A stretch of 32,203 nucleotides of DNA from Cyanobacteria bacterium M_DeepCast_100m_m1_067 (GCA_016882385.1 VGQC01000008.1:1-32203); one strand, 5' to 3'; counted from the stretch's first letter, positions 8,638 to 18,172 are shown. Notes: generated by a model from the letters alone, not told the origin. A program made the numbers and translations.

Positions 8638-9711
8638 TTACCGAGCTTCATCCGCGATGTGCGTCCCGCTGCCGGTGGGGCCCAGTTGATCGCCAGGTTG
8701 GGCCGCGAGCTGTTGGAGCAGGCTGCCGCCCCGGGCGGCCGCTTTGCCCTCCAGCTGGGCTTCACGCACCAGCACCGGGCAGCCGCCGGTGGCCACCACC
8801 AGGCCTGTGTCCGCTAGCACCGCCAGCACGGTGCCTGGGGCAACGGCCGCTGCCGGCTGAGCTGGTGCTGTTTCGCTGCTGGAGGCCAGCGCCGCCTGGG
8901 CTTCGGGGCTCAGCTGCTCGGCGAGGCGAGCCACCAGGGGTTCGGTGCTGCGCAGTTTCAACCGTTTGCCCCGCCAGCTGGTGTGGGCCGCGGGATAGAG
9001 ACCCATCGCCCGCCGGTGGATCGCCAGGGCGGAAGCGCTCCAGTCGATCACCGCGTCGTCTTTGGTCAACATGCGGGCAACGGTGAGCCCCGCCTCGCCC
9101 TGGGGGCGCACCCCCAGCCGGATCAGCCGTTCGGCTTCCGGGCCCGCTCCGGCGGCCTCGATGATGGGCATGGCTTCGACCAGCAGCTCGGCGCTGAGCT
9201 GGGCGAGCCGCTGGGCCAGCTGCTGAGCGTTCTCCCGAAGCCCGATGGCGAGGCTGCGCTCCAGCAACACCGGTCCGGTGTCGAGCCCCACCTCCATGGC
9301 CATGATCCCCACGCCGGTTTCGGCGTCGCCCTCCAGCAGGCACCACTGGATGGGGCCGGCGCCGCGCCAGCGCGGCAGCAGGGAGCCGTGGGCATTCCAG
9401 CAGCCCAAGGGGGGCTGCGCCAACACCTCGGGCGGCAGGATCTGGCCGAAGGCCACCACCACCGAGACGTCAGCGCCGAGGGCCGCGAGCTGCTGCTGGC
9501 AGGCCCCATCCCGTCGAATGCGTTCCGGCGTGAACACCGGAATCCCGAGCTCCAGGGCCCTGGCTTTCACGGGGCTGGGCTGCAGCTCCTTGCCGCGCCC
9601 GCGGCGGCGATCCGGTTGGCTCACCACCCCCACCAAGGTGTGACCGGCAGCCACCAGGGCCTCCAGGCTGGGCACGGCGTAGGCAGGGGTGCCCCAGAAC
9701 AGGATCTTCAC
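8638..9711 (-). CDS. fmt: Methionyl-tRNA formyltransferase
   Basis: Fmt transfers a formyl group from 10-formyl-tetrahydrofolate to initiator Met-tRNA. Starting from GTG at 9711, the product is 357 residues, slightly longer than the usual 310-340. The N-terminus ILFWGTPAYAVPSLEAL is typical. The catalytic region has N106 and H108 in WNAHGSLLPRWRGAGPIQW, then D144 in MEVGLDTGP. The C-terminal beta-barrel domain carries an Ala/Glu/Pro-rich insertion (SPEAQAALASSSETAPAQPA) that accounts for the extra length. The GTG start overlaps the pmbA stop as GTGA, so coupling to pmbA is likely; an upstream in-frame start would extend into pmbA and is not preferred. Confidence 0.96.
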   Translation of the reverse strand: MKILFWGTPAYAVPSLEALVAAGHTLVGVVSQPDRRRGRGKELQPSPVKARALELGIPVFTPERIRRDGACQQQLAALGADVSVVVAFGQILPPEVLAQPPLGCWNAHGSLLPRWRGAGPIQWCLLEGDAETGVGIMAMEVGLDTGPVLLERSLAIGLRENAQQLAQRLAQLSAELLVEAMPIIEAAGAGPEAERLIRLGVRPQGEAGLTVARMLTKDDAVIDWSASALAIHRRAMGLYPAAHTSWRGKRLKLRSTEPLVARLAEQLSPEAQAALASSSETAPAQPAAAVAPGTVLAVLADTGLVVATGGCPVLVREAQLEGKAAARGGSLLQQLAAQPGDQLGPTGSGTHIADEAR

Positions 9712-11096
9712 GCTTCGCCGGTGATCGAGAGCCCCTCCACCCAGACGTACGGGCACAGGCCATCAGGGGTCACCTTGGCGTCGCCCTCAAAACCCACGAT
9801 GGCCTGGAGCACCGTGCGGATGTCGCCGGCGACGGTGGCCGCTTCGATCGAGCGGCTGTTGCCGCCCTGCACCAGCCAGCCATCGAAGGGCAGAGAGAAG
9901 GAGCCCTGGCTGGCCTTGACGCCGGCGTGCAGGGCAGAGAGGGAATCGATCACCACCACGGCCCCATCGTGGCCGAGGCGGTTGAGGCCCTGCTGGCCGC
10001 CGCCACTGCCCGGTGTGGCGCCGATCTCCAGCCAGTCGGCCCCCACCGACACCTTGGCCCCCATGCCGGCATGGCCGGTGGGGGGCACGCCGAAGGCGCG
10101 GGCCGTGGCCTCGGAGTGCAGGAAATGCCGCAGCACCCCGCCGTCCACCAGGTCGAGGGGAGCGGTGGGTGTGCCCTCGCCATCGAAGACCGAGGCGCCC
10201 ACGTTGCCCGGATGCAGACCGTTGTCGCGGATGCTGAGGAACGGCACGGCCAGGGTCTGGCCCAGGGAGTCGCGCTGGCTGAGGCTGACGCCATCGAGCA
10301 CGGCCCTGGCGTTGAACAGGCTGCTGAAGGCGCCGATCAGATCCAGGAACGCCTCGGGGCTGAACACGCAGGTGTAGTGGCCGGTCTCGATGGGGGCGTA
10401 GTCGAGGTGGGCGATGGTGCGCTGGGCGGCTTCGTCGATGCAGCCTTCGATGTCGAGGTTGGTGGTGCCGTAGGCCAGGCGCACCGCTCCTGAGCTGCGG
10501 GGCTTGCGGCCGGCTTCCTCGGCCCGGGCGTAGAGATACAGACTCGCTGTGGTGAGGCTCTGGTGGCGGCAGGCCCCCTCGCTGTTGAGGTAAAGCCTCT
10601 CGCTGCTGCGCTGGGCCAGGCCGTTGTAGGGCACGGTGCCGATGGCGGCATGGCGATCGAGCAGTTGGCGTTCGGCCTGCTTGAGGGTCTCCAGCAGGGT
10701 GAGGATCGGCTGGGGCTCGTGGTGGGGCTGCTCCAGGCTGGCCAGGGGTGCCGTGGCCAGGGGCGAGAAGGCCGGGGTCTCGTCGGCGTTGCCGAAGGCG
10801 CTGGCGTCACGGGCACCGGCGAGGGCCCGGACCAACCCTTCGTCGCTGAGGTCGGAGGTGCTGGTGATGCCCACCAGGCCATCGCTGTTCCACACCCGCA
10901 CGGTGATGGCGCTGCGCTGGGCCCCTTTCATCTGTTTGGCCTCGCCGCGGTCAACCTGCACGGAGGTGTCGGTGCTGCAGGAGGCGCCCAGATCCCACTG
11001 CTGGATGGCGGCTTGCTGGGCCAGCTGCTGGAGTCGGCTGCTTAGGGCCTCGGCGTTGAGGCCGGCGGAGGTGGCCGGGTTGGAGCTCGCAGCCAT
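9708..11096 (-). CDS. pmbA: TldE/PmbA-family protease subunit
   Basis: A 462-residue member of the TldD/PmbA family. In Escherichia coli, TldD and TldE (PmbA) form a heterodimeric metalloprotease that trims unstructured peptides and matures microcin B17; the partner without HExxxH supports the active TldD. Family features seen are RNSDG-like VRVWNSDGLVGITSTSDLS, LFNARAVLDGVSLSQRDSLGQ, and the C-terminal ending GDIRTVLQAIVGFEGD...VWVEGLSITGE. No HExxxH is present, as expected for TldE. It begins 2 bp after the tldD stop and overlaps fmt by 4 bp, so tldD-pmbA-fmt looks like one operon. The natural substrate in cyanobacteria is not evident here. Confidence 0.93.
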   Translation of the reverse strand: MAASSNPATSAGLNAEALSSRLQQLAQQAAIQQWDLGASCSTDTSVQVDRGEAKQMKGAQRSAITVRVWNSDGLVGITSTSDLSDEGLVRALAGARDASAFGNADETPAFSPLATAPLASLEQPHHEPQPILTLLETLKQAERQLLDRHAAIGTVPYNGLAQRSSERLYLNSEGACRHQSLTTASLYLYARAEEAGRKPRSSGAVRLAYGTTNLDIEGCIDEAAQRTIAHLDYAPIETGHYTCVFSPEAFLDLIGAFSSLFNARAVLDGVSLSQRDSLGQTLAVPFLSIRDNGLHPGNVGASVFDGEGTPTAPLDLVDGGVLRHFLHSEATARAFGVPPTGHAGMGAKVSVGADWLEIGATPGSGGGQQGLNRLGHDGAVVVIDSLSALHAGVKASQGSFSLPFDGWLVQGGNSRSIEAATVAGDIRTVLQAIVGFEGDAKVTPDGLCPYVWVEGLSITGEA

Positions 11097-11098
11097 CG

Positions 11099-12517
11099 TC
11101 AGCGGCCCCCCACGGTGATCGAATCGACTTTGATGTGGGGCTGGCCCACGGTGACGTAGACACTGCCGCTGACGGAGCCGCAGAAGCCAGCCGCCAGCTC
11201 GAGATCATTGGCACACATCGAGATCCGGGGCATCACCTCCTTGGCTTCGCCGATCAGGGTGGCGCCCTTCACCGGCTTGCTGAGCTGGCCGTTTTCGATC
11301 AGGTAGCCCTCCTCCACAGCGAAGTTGAACTGGCCGGTGGGGCCGACGCTGCCGCCCCCCATGGATTTGCAGTAGAGCCCTTTGTCGACGGAGGCGATCA
11401 GTTGGTCGGGCGTGTGCGGGCCGGCGGCAATGAACGTGTTGCGCATGCGGCTGGCGGCGGCGAAGGCATGGCTCTGGCGCCGGCCGCTGCCGGTGCGGCC
11501 ATGGCCGGTGCGCCGTTCACCGGCGCGATCGCTGAGAAAGCGTTTGAGGATGCCATTTTCAATCAGCACCGTGCGCTGGGGCTCCATGCCCTCGTCGTCC
11601 ATGGAGAGGGAGCCGAAGGCGCCGTCGGTGAGGCCTTCGTCGATGGCCGTTACCGCTTCATGGGCGATGGGCTCGCCCACCTTGTCGGCGAAGGGGGTGG
11701 TGCCGCGTTCGACCTGGGTGGTTTCCAGCAGGTGGCCGCAGGCCTCGTGGAAGATCACGCCACCGAAGCGGTTGGCGAGCACCGCCGGCATCTGTCCGGC
11801 CTCCACGTAGTCGGCGTAGAGCATGGTGCCAACGCTGGCGCACACGTCCTGGGCGGAGGCGTCCGCATCCCAGGCGCGCAGGTCGTCGGGACGTCCGGAG
11901 GTGCCGTAGCGGCGGCCCAGGCCGGCGCGGTGGTCGCCATCGGCGGCGAGGACATTCAGGCCGAGGGATTGGTGTAGGCGGATGTCGCGGGCGAAGGTGC
12001 CGTCGCTGGCGGCCACCAGCACGGCTTGCCAGTCGCGGGAATAGCTGCCCCGGCGCGCCTGCAGGTGGCGGCCGTGGTGGGCCAGACGGGCTGTGCCGTC
12101 CAGCAGCTTGAGTGTGGCCTCCGCCAAGGAGGGGCAGCGCTCCAGCCATTCGGCCTTGGTGGCCGCGAAGTCGCGCAGGCCCGCCAGGCCGCTGAATCGG
12201 GAGCCCGGAGCGCTGCTGCGCATCAGGCCGAGCATGCCCAGGGCCTGGTCCAGAGCCTGGAGCAGGCCGGCGTCGCTCAGGTCGTTGGTGCTGACAAAGC
12301 CATCCCGATCGCCCCGAAACACCCGAATCCCGGCCCCCATGCCGAAGGACGGACTGACGCTGGTGATTGTTTCCTGCTCAGCCAGCACCCCGAGGTGATC
12401 GGTGCGCTCCAGAAAGATCTCCACCAGATCGGCCCCAGCCCCCTGGCCCGCCGCCAACAGCGTTTCGAGTCGGGGCTGCCAGGCCAGGTCAAAGGGGTCG
12501 GGTGCGGAGGCAACCAA
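11099..12517 (-). CDS. tldD: TldD-family metalloprotease
   Basis: A 472-residue protein, the catalytic partner of PmbA/TldE. The zinc motif HEACGH is at 257-262 within [19 protein letters not shown]. Other family signatures are [22 protein letters not shown] near the N-terminus and a C-terminal cysteine (GFCGSVSG) before the conserved ending [15 protein letters not shown]. The start chosen is TTG at 12517; no ATG is available at a sensible place, so the first few residues are uncertain. It lies 60 bp downstream of acsF on the same strand and 2 bp upstream of pmbA. Confidence 0.95.
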   Translation of the reverse strand: MVASAPDPFDLAWQPRLETLLAAGQGAGADLVEIFLERTDHLGVLAEQETITSVSPSFGMGAGIRVFRGDRDGFVSTNDLSDAGLLQALDQALGMLGLMRSSAPGSRFSGLAGLRDFAATKAEWLERCPSLAEATLKLLDGTARLAHHGRHLQARRGSYSRDWQAVLVAASDGTFARDIRLHQSLGLNVLAADGDHRAGLGRRYGTSGRPDDLRAWDADASAQDVCASVGTMLYADYVEAGQMPAVLANRFGGVIFHEACGHLLETTQVERGTTPFADKVGEPIAHEAVTAIDEGLTDGAFGSLSMDDEGMEPQRTVLIENGILKRFLSDRAGERRTGHGRTGSGRRQSHAFAAASRMRNTFIAAGPHTPDQLIASVDKGLYCKSMGGGSVGPTGQFNFAVEEGYLIENGQLSKPVKGATLIGEAKEVMPRISMCANDLELAAGFCGSVSGSVYVTVGQPHIKVDSITVGGR

Positions 12518-12577
12518 AAGAAATCAGCGATGGGGAGGGACAAAAGTGCCGGGCGATGCGGCAATCGCAGCCAGGGC

Positions 12578-13648
12578 TCAGCGCACCGAGGGTTGAAACT
12601 GCTCGCTGCGGATCGGGGCCATCAGGTAGAGCTTGGCCATCTCGGCGCCATTGGCGATCCAGTAGGGCAGCTTGCGCAACACCTTCACAGGAGCGGGAGC
12701 TGAACTGGCGTCGGCCTCGCTGAGCTTGGCGTTGTTGCTCACCAGACGCTCCAGGCGAACGTAGAACTTCGGATGCTCGACATTGAGCACCACCGGGAAG
12801 ACCCGGGCGGAGGTTTCGTTGGTCTTGGCGATCACGACCTTGTCGTACTCGCGGGCATCCAGGCCCAGGGCTTCGTAGAACTCCTTGCGGGCCACGTCGC
12901 GCACATACATGGTGGCGAACACCGCCAGCAGGAAGAAGCGGCACCAGAGGCGGGCAGTTAGGCCGCGCACCGTGTCGGGCTGGGCTTTCATCAGGGCGTC
13001 AAAGAAATCGCCGTGGCGGTTCTCGTCTTGGCACCAGTTTTCGAAGAAGTTGAAAATCGGGAAGATCTTGCTGTCGGGATTCTTCTCGAGGTGGCGGAAG
13101 ATGGCGATGTAGCGCCAGTAGCCAATCTTCTCGCTCAGGTAGGTGGCATAGAAGATGAACTTGGGCTTGAAGTGGGTATAGGCCTTGCTGGCGGTCAGGA
13201 AGCCAAGATCCAACTGCAGGCCAAAGTCACCCATGGCCTTGTTGAGGAAGCCGGCGTGGCGGGCTTCGTCGCGGGCCATGTGGGCGAAGCACTCCGCCAG
13301 CAGGGGGTTCTTGTCTTTGATGCGGCGGCTGAGCTCCTTGTAGAGCAGGAAGCCAGAAAACTCCGAGGTGCAGCTCTGCTCCAGAAACTCGATGAACACC
13401 TGGCGAGTTTCAGGATCGAGCTTGTCGGCGGCGCCTTCAAACTCCGCGTTGCGGACGAAGTGGTGGCGGTTGTAGTCCTTGCGGAACTCCTCGCAGATGG
13501 CCTCCAGCTCGACGGCGTTGGGGCGCAGGTCCATCGCCGCCATGGCGTCGAAATCCGTGGTGTAGAACCGCGGGGTCAGGATTGTGTCCTTGACCGGATC
13601 CTTGATGGCCGGTGCAGTGGGGCTGGCCATTGCGGCGGGAGGAACCAT
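12578..13648 (-). CDS. acsF: Mg-protoporphyrin IX monomethyl ester oxidative cyclase (aerobic)
   Basis: AcsF is the di-iron subunit of the oxygen-dependent cyclase that forms the fifth ring of chlorophyll, converting Mg-protoporphyrin IX monomethyl ester to protochlorophyllide. The 356-residue length is typical. [20 protein letters not shown] (15-34) is the characteristic N-terminus. Di-iron ligands are visible in SEFSGF (E96), DEARH (E128, H131) and DENRH (E209, H212). The C-terminus [21 protein letters not shown] is also typical. Starts at ATG 13648 or ATG 13630 are both possible. The gene lies 48 bp downstream of the DUF2996 gene. It marks the source as an oxygenic phototroph. Confidence 0.97.
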   Translation of the reverse strand: MVPPAAMASPTAPAIKDPVKDTILTPRFYTTDFDAMAAMDLRPNAVELEAICEEFRKDYNRHHFVRNAEFEGAADKLDPETRQVFIEFLEQSCTSEFSGFLLYKELSRRIKDKNPLLAECFAHMARDEARHAGFLNKAMGDFGLQLDLGFLTASKAYTHFKPKFIFYATYLSEKIGYWRYIAIFRHLEKNPDSKIFPIFNFFENWCQDENRHGDFFDALMKAQPDTVRGLTARLWCRFFLLAVFATMYVRDVARKEFYEALGLDAREYDKVVIAKTNETSARVFPVVLNVEHPKFYVRLERLVSNNAKLSEADASSAPAPVKVLRKLPYWIANGAEMAKLYLMAPIRSEQFQPSVR

Positions 13649-13696
13649 TGAGCGTTGCGGCTTACGGCAGTGGGGGCATCGTAGAGGGACTGCCCG

Positions 13697-14107
13697 TCAG
13701 TTCGGGCCGAGCCACTTCTGACCGTTGAGCCGCTGCACCAGGCGGGAGACCAGCAGCGCCAAGCTCATCTTCTTCTCGTCGATCAGGAACGACTCCAGCA
13801 GGCTGGGTTCGCTGCCGGCCTCGGCCACGGCCACGGTTTTGGGGGCATTGATGTCGGCTGTGGTGAAGCACAGCCAGAAGCGCCGCTCCCCTGGCAGCAA
13901 GCCTTTCACCATCCAGCAGTCCGCACCCACCACGGGCATCGGACCTTGCTCGAAGGCCAGCTCGGGGGCCGGACCGCCGTAACCCTGGATCTCCTTGGCC
14001 AGGGCGGGGAGCAGGAGCTCGGGCACAAACGTGGCAAACGGCTGGTCTTCCGGGGCCGGTGGCTTGGGCTTGGCAGGAGTGGCGGCTGGCTGGGCGGATT
14101 CGCTCAC
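13697..14107 (-). CDS. DUF2996 family protein
   Basis: A 136-residue protein from a GTG start. A Pro/Ala/Lys-rich N-terminal stretch (to about 20) precedes the conserved domain: DQPFATFVPELLLPAL, then VVGADCWMVKGLLPGERRFWLCF, and the ending FLIDEKKMSLALLVSRLV followed by QRLNGQKWLG. This pattern matches the cyanobacterial and plastid DUF2996 family, whose biochemical role is not known to me. It has no membrane segment. It directly precedes acsF on the same strand, 48 bp apart, so co-expression with chlorophyll synthesis is possible but unproven. Confidence 0.9.
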   Translation of the reverse strand: MSESAQPAATPAKPKPPAPEDQPFATFVPELLLPALAKEIQGYGGPAPELAFEQGPMPVVGADCWMVKGLLPGERRFWLCFTTADINAPKTVAVAEAGSEPSLLESFLIDEKKMSLALLVSRLVQRLNGQKWLGPN

Positions 14108-14168
14108 CGGTGCAGGCCCCTTTCGGCATCTGCGCCGACTCTACGCAGATCGCGCTCACCAGTTGTCG

Positions 14169-14666
14169 TCACCAGTCGTCGTCGCCGGGCCTATCCCAGC
14201 CGTCGCCCATGGCGGTGGTTTGGGTGGTGGCAGTGGAGGTGGAGGTGGCGGCCACGGGCTCGGCGGCAGCTGTCGAGCGACCCTTGCGGATCACCCGGAA
14301 CGGCACCGCCACGGTGGGTGCCGGATCGCCCGGTGGACGTTGTGGCCCTGCTGCCTGGCGGGGTGGCGGGGGGGCTGCCGCTTTGGGCGGTTCCTCCCAG
14401 GAATCCATCGGGTCGCGGGGCTCGCGCCGCACCTGGCGGCGCAGCGAGACGGGCCCCGTTTGCAGGGCCAGGGCGGCGGCGGCAGCGCTGAGACCGGCGC
14501 CACCGCCAGCGGCCAGGGCGAGCCAGGCCCCGATCGGCAGCGCCGGGCTGCTCCAGATCAGCAGCCGCAAGCTCAGGTTGGGCCTGGGGTTGAGGGCGCC
14601 CACCAGCAGCACCAGCAGCAGCGGGGCCAGCAGGGGAAGCAGCAGCAGGCGTTGCAGCAGGGCCAA
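14169..14666 (-). CDS. Small membrane protein of unknown function
   Basis: A 165-residue protein with two strongly hydrophobic segments near the N-terminus (about residues 5-25 and 37-68, the second interrupted by Gly). Then comes LRRQVRREPRDPMDSWEEPP and a low-complexity Pro/Ala/Thr/Ser tail ending in GWDRPGDDDW. It is probably anchored in the plasma or thylakoid membrane with a soluble C-terminus. I prefer the TTG at 14666, 8 bp after the ubiX stop; the alternative TTG at 14726 would overlap ubiX by 52 bp. I do not recognise a named domain. A CDS is likely because of its place in the ubiX-acsF series, but start and function are uncertain. Confidence 0.68.
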   Translation of the reverse strand: MALLQRLLLLPLLAPLLLVLLVGALNPRPNLSLRLLIWSSPALPIGAWLALAAGGGAGLSAAAAALALQTGPVSLRRQVRREPRDPMDSWEEPPKAAAPPPPRQAAGPQRPPGDPAPTVAVPFRVIRKGRSTAAAEPVAATSTSTATTQTTAMGDGWDRPGDDDW

Positions 14667-14674
14667 GGAACGAC

Positions 14675-15331
14675 CTAGATGGACGGGGCGTCCGGGGATC
14701 CTGGCTGGTGGGGCGGCCCCTGCCAACGGCGCAGGCTGCCCAGCTCGTAGCCGAGCACGTCAAACACCCGGATCACCAGGAAATCGACCATGTCGTCGAT
14801 GGTCTGGGGTTGGTGGTACCAGGCGGGCACCGGTGGGGCGATGCGAGCGCCGGCCTCGGCCAGGGCTGTGAGGTTGCGCAAGTGAACCAGGCTCCAGGGT
14901 GTTTCCCGCGGGCAGATCACCAGGGGCCGTCCCTCCTTGAGGTGCACGTCGGCGGCGCGCTCCACCAGATCCAGGGCAACCCCGGAGGCGATGCGACCAA
15001 CGGTGCCCATGGAGGCGGGCAGGATCACCATGCCGCGGGTGCGGAAGCTGCCGCTGGCAATGCCGGCAGCTTGATCGTTCCAGCGGTGGCAGCGCAGCTG
15101 GCCGGAGTGGATCCCGGTGCGCTCGCGCCAGAACGCTTCTTGGGCCGCGGGCTCCGAGGGCACCCTCAGGCCCAGCTCCGCCTGCCACACGCCAATGGCC
15201 CCGCGGGAGGTGACCAGCTCCACCGACTCGCCGGCCTCCAGCAGCAACTGCAGGGCCCGCTGCGCCAGCGGTTGAGCCGAGGCGCCCGAGACAGCCAGCA
15301 CCACCGGCGCGCTTCCGGCCGCAGGGGTCAC
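14675..15331 (-). CDS. ubiX: Flavin prenyltransferase UbiX
   Basis: UbiX attaches a dimethylallyl unit to FMN to make the prenylated cofactor used by UbiD-type decarboxylases; in cyanobacteria this serves the plastoquinone pathway. The 218-residue product begins at GTG 15331. It shows the FMN-binding GASAQPLAQRAL region, then LPASMGTVGRIASGVA and RPLVICPRETPWSLVHLRNL, with PPVPAWYHQPQTIDDMVDF near the end, all strong family signatures. It starts 3 bp after the stop of the RNB gene, so the two are likely co-transcribed. A short tail (about 20 residues, Pro/Ser-rich) extends past the domain. Confidence 0.95.
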   Translation of the reverse strand: MTPAAGSAPVVLAVSGASAQPLAQRALQLLLEAGESVELVTSRGAIGVWQAELGLRVPSEPAAQEAFWRERTGIHSGQLRCHRWNDQAAGIASGSFRTRGMVILPASMGTVGRIASGVALDLVERAADVHLKEGRPLVICPRETPWSLVHLRNLTALAEAGARIAPPVPAWYHQPQTIDDMVDFLVIRVFDVLGYELGSLRRWQGPPHQPGSPDAPSI

Positions 15332-15334
15332 GGC

Positions 15335-17680
15335 TCAGGCCTCGCTCAACACCGGGATCGGCGCAAACGGATCGTGGTCGTGCTCTTGCTCAGAGGCGTC
15401 ATCGGCCCCATCAGCCCCCTCGGCCCGATCGTCCCCGTCGGCCATCACGCCTTCGGGCAGCACCACGGCCAGATCGATCTGATGGCGCAGGGCGTCCACC
15501 TTCTGGATCTCCACCTCCACCTGGTCGCCGAGCATGTAGGTGCGGCGGTTCTTGCGTCCCACCAGCCGGTTCTGACGCGAGCGGTATTCATACCAGTCGT
15601 CTTTGAGGGAGCTGACGTGCACCAAACCCTCCACCTGGGAGGGGGGGACTTCGACGAAGAAGCCATAGCTCTGCACACCGCTGATCACGCCGGGCAGCAC
15701 CTGCCCCACCAGCGGCTCGGCCTGGCGGGCCTGCACCATCGCCAGCAGGTCGGCCTGGAGTTCGGACAGGAAGCGGCGCCTGCCGTTGAGGCGCTGCACC
15801 AGCCCATGCTCCTGGGCCTCCAGGAAGGGGGTGAGCTGGCTGGGGGCCAACAGTGGCCAGTCGATGGCGCCGTGGCAGGCATCGGAGGCCAGGTCGACGG
15901 TGGTTTTGTGGCGCACGCTCGGGCGGTCTTTGCCCTCGGTGAGCAGCAGCACCAGCAGCTGCTGGTTCCAGATGTCCGCGTAGTGGAGCGTGGGGCAGCA
16001 CCACGGGGCCAGGGCCGCATCCTCCTCCAGGCGACTCGATAGGGCATGGGAGCCGGGTGTGCTGCTCAGCTGAATCGGCTTGAGGATGGCCTGCAGCTGC
16101 TGCTGCAGAGGCCGGCTGCGATCGGTGCTGGCGAAGGCGGCCGCCAGCTCGGCCGCACTGGCGTTGCCCTCCTCGCTCAATTCCAGGGGGATGTCGAGAG
16201 CGAGGGCCGAGCGGGCCACGTCGTTGAGGTCGTTGGCGTCGGCGGGAGCGTTGGTGGCGTAGACCGCCGGCAGCTCGAGGGTCTGGAGGTGCTGGCCGAG
16301 GGCCTGTTCGGCCACCAGCACTGCTTCCCGCAGCAGCGCCAGGGGATGGTGAGGTTCGAGGGTCACCATCCAGCCCTCGAGGGGAGCATCAGGACCTGGC
16401 ACCGCCAGGTCGCCGAGGCTGTCGATGGCGGGCAGGGGCAGGTTGAGGTCGAGTGAGCCTGCCGCCAGTCGTTGTTGACGCAGCAGGCCAGTGACAGCGA
16501 TGAGCTGCTCCAGCAGGGGCAGCTGATCTTTGAGTCCCTTGAGGGCCGCCGGCACGGTGCGGCTCTTGGGCTTGCGATCCCCCAGGGCCGTCAGGGCTTC
16601 AAGGTCCGCGGCGGCCACAGGCTGGATCTGGCTGCGGCAGAAGCGGTAGTGCTCCAGTTTGCCGTCGGTGCTGAGCTCCAGGCCCACCGACAGGGCCGCC
16701 TGCGCCTCGCCCACCTTGAAGGCGCTGGCCTTGGCCAGGGCTGGACTAAGCAGGGGCAGCCACTGTCGGCCCACGCAGTAGGCATCGGCCTGGTTGCGGA
16801 GCCAGGTGTCGAGGGCGCTGCCGTTGGCGAAGCGCTCGGCGATGGCCGGGGTATGCACCCACAGGGTCCAGCCGCCTTCCCGCTCCTCCAGGGCTAGGGC
16901 AGGCAGCCCCGGGGCTTCCTTGCCGCTCCACGGTTCGATCAGCAGGGCCGCTTGGCCGGTGAGGTCGGTGCGCTCTTTGGCTGCCAGGGCCTTGAGGGTG
17001 GCGCGAGGGGGCTGGGCTCGGTTGTGGAGCCGGTGCTTGGTGAGCAGCAGATCGAGGTCGGCGGCCTCGCCGCCGTTCACCGGCAGGCGCCGGGCCACGT
17101 GGCCTTGGGGTGCAAACTGCCCCACCGGATAGCGGTCGACCAGCACCTCCACCACTGAGCTCTGCGCGCTGTCGAGATGGGTGGCATCACCGGCCGGCAG
17201 TTCCACGGCGGTGAGCAGCCGGTCGTCGAGGGGGGTGGCCACCAACCGCTCCTCCTGTTGCTCGACTTGAGCCAAGAGCGAGGTGGTGTGCCGCTCGAGG
17301 ATGCACTGCACGCCCCCCTCCGGCGAGCGGCGCCGTCCGCCTTCGCGGGTCACTTTCACCAGCACCCGATCGCCGTTCCAGGCGTGGTTGAGCTGGTGAT
17401 CGCGGATGTAGATGTCTTCGCCACCGTCTTCCCGCAGGGCGAAGCAGAAGCCTTTGCTGGAGCAGCGCAGCCTGGCGGGAATCAGCTCGGGATCCTCGCG
17501 CCGGGCGATGCCGGCATCGCTGATCTCCACCAGCCCCAGCTTGGTCAGTCCGTCGAGCCCGATCTGCAGCTGCTGCTTCTCAGCTTTCTGGCTCAGGCCG
17601 AGGGCCTTCTCGAGCTTGGTCAGCGGCAGGGCTTCGTGGGCGGGAAGCTGGTCGAGCAGGTCGGCGACCGTGAACTTCAT
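15335..17680 (-). CDS. RNB/S1-domain protein (RNase II/R family), catalytic residues apparently lost
   Basis: A 781-residue protein from ATG 17680. It follows the RNase II/R layout: N-terminal helix-turn-helix-like and cold-shock-like region (1-120), RNB-like core (about 235-600), and a C-terminal S1 domain (about 658-740, QVLPGVISGVQSYGFFVEV) with an acidic tail. The core aligns with RNB proteins at VHTPAIAERFANGSALDTWLR and AALSVGLELSTDGKLEHYRF. The catalytic segment, normally T-I-D followed by D-x-D-D-A, reads LIEPWSGKEAPGLPAL (247-262). The SPIRRY motif reads CPTLHY (562-567). I infer an RNA-binding but possibly non-hydrolytic relative. Cyanobacterial Zam, described as an RNase II-like protein, is a candidate ortholog. 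ubiX follows after 3 bp. Confidence 0.9.
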   Translation of the reverse strand: MKFTVADLLDQLPAHEALPLTKLEKALGLSQKAEKQQLQIGLDGLTKLGLVEISDAGIARREDPELIPARLRCSSKGFCFALREDGGEDIYIRDHQLNHAWNGDRVLVKVTREGGRRRSPEGGVQCILERHTTSLLAQVEQQEERLVATPLDDRLLTAVELPAGDATHLDSAQSSVVEVLVDRYPVGQFAPQGHVARRLPVNGGEAADLDLLLTKHRLHNRAQPPRATLKALAAKERTDLTGQAALLIEPWSGKEAPGLPALALEEREGGWTLWVHTPAIAERFANGSALDTWLRNQADAYCVGRQWLPLLSPALAKASAFKVGEAQAALSVGLELSTDGKLEHYRFCRSQIQPVAAADLEALTALGDRKPKSRTVPAALKGLKDQLPLLEQLIAVTGLLRQQRLAAGSLDLNLPLPAIDSLGDLAVPGPDAPLEGWMVTLEPHHPLALLREAVLVAEQALGQHLQTLELPAVYATNAPADANDLNDVARSALALDIPLELSEEGNASAAELAAAFASTDRSRPLQQQLQAILKPIQLSSTPGSHALSSRLEEDAALAPWCCPTLHYADIWNQQLLVLLLTEGKDRPSVRHKTTVDLASDACHGAIDWPLLAPSQLTPFLEAQEHGLVQRLNGRRRFLSELQADLLAMVQARQAEPLVGQVLPGVISGVQSYGFFVEVPPSQVEGLVHVSSLKDDWYEYRSRQNRLVGRKNRRTYMLGDQVEVEIQKVDALRHQIDLAVVLPEGVMADGDDRAEGADGADDASEQEHDHDPFAPIPVLSEA

Positions 17681-17818
17681 CGGTGGGAGGGCTGGTTGGC
17701 GGTGGGCCACCCAGGAATGCCCCGGGATGCAGGGGCGGGCGGCGAGGGGAAGAAGGCGGCTGATGGCGGACTGGGCTCGGAGCGATGCCCACGGCCACCA
17801 AGGCCTTCTTGTTCAATG
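17681..17818 (-). other. 138-bp intergenic region upstream of the RNB gene
   Basis: This gap lies between the second hemi-exporter gene stop and the RNB gene ATG. I see no tRNA, no small ribosomal-protein gene and no clear terminator hairpin. The stretch immediately before the RNB start is pyrimidine-rich (CCTCCCACC) rather than a purine Shine-Dalgarno sequence. Confidence 0.6.
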
Positions 17819-18166
17819 TTAGTCGGCTGAGGGATCCTTGGCTGCCGCGCCGGCCTCTGCTCCGACCTCAGAGGCGGTCTCTTCGCCGCTGGAGCGCTGG
17901 ATCAGCCGCACGCCGATCACCAGGAAGCCCACTGAGGCCGCCAGTTGCAGCGCATTGGTGGGGATCACGGCCGAGAGGGAACCGCCCGCCGCCGCCCCCA
18001 GCAGGCTGGCCAGCACCAAAGCCAGGGAGCTACCAGCGAAGACTGCCCCGGGGCGGGTTGAGGTGCCGCTGATGGTCACGATGGCCAGCTGGGTCTTGTC
18101 CCCCAGTTCGGCCAGGAACACGGTGACAAAGGTGGACGCGAGCAGGGCGAGCGGCAGGGCGGACAC
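17819..18166 (-). CDS. UPF0016/GDT1 hemi-transporter, second of a pair (probable Mn2+ export)
   Basis: A 115-residue single-repeat member of the UPF0016/GDT1 (TMEM165) family from a GTG start. The signature ELGDKTQLA is at 20-28, within the first of three predicted membrane helices; a Glu/Ala-rich hydrophilic tail follows. Full-length family members carry two such repeats. Here the repeats are on two genes 6 bp apart, so the product should pair with the upstream one as a heterodimer. In cyanobacteria the fused member (Mnx) exports manganese, and split hemi-exporters (HMX type) are known. Mn2+ as substrate is inferred from the family. Confidence 0.92.
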   Translation of the reverse strand: MSALPLALLASTFVTVFLAELGDKTQLAIVTISGTSTRPGAVFAGSSLALVLASLLGAAAGGSLSAVIPTNALQLAASVGFLVIGVRLIQRSSGEETASEVGAEAGAAAKDPSAD

Positions 18167-18172
18167 GGTCGT

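Noticed and set aside
14708..16042. A 444-codon plus-strand frame opposite ubiX and the RNB gene
   Set aside because: Composition is shadow-like (Gly, His, Gln, Leu), and it covers two well-supported minus-strand genes.
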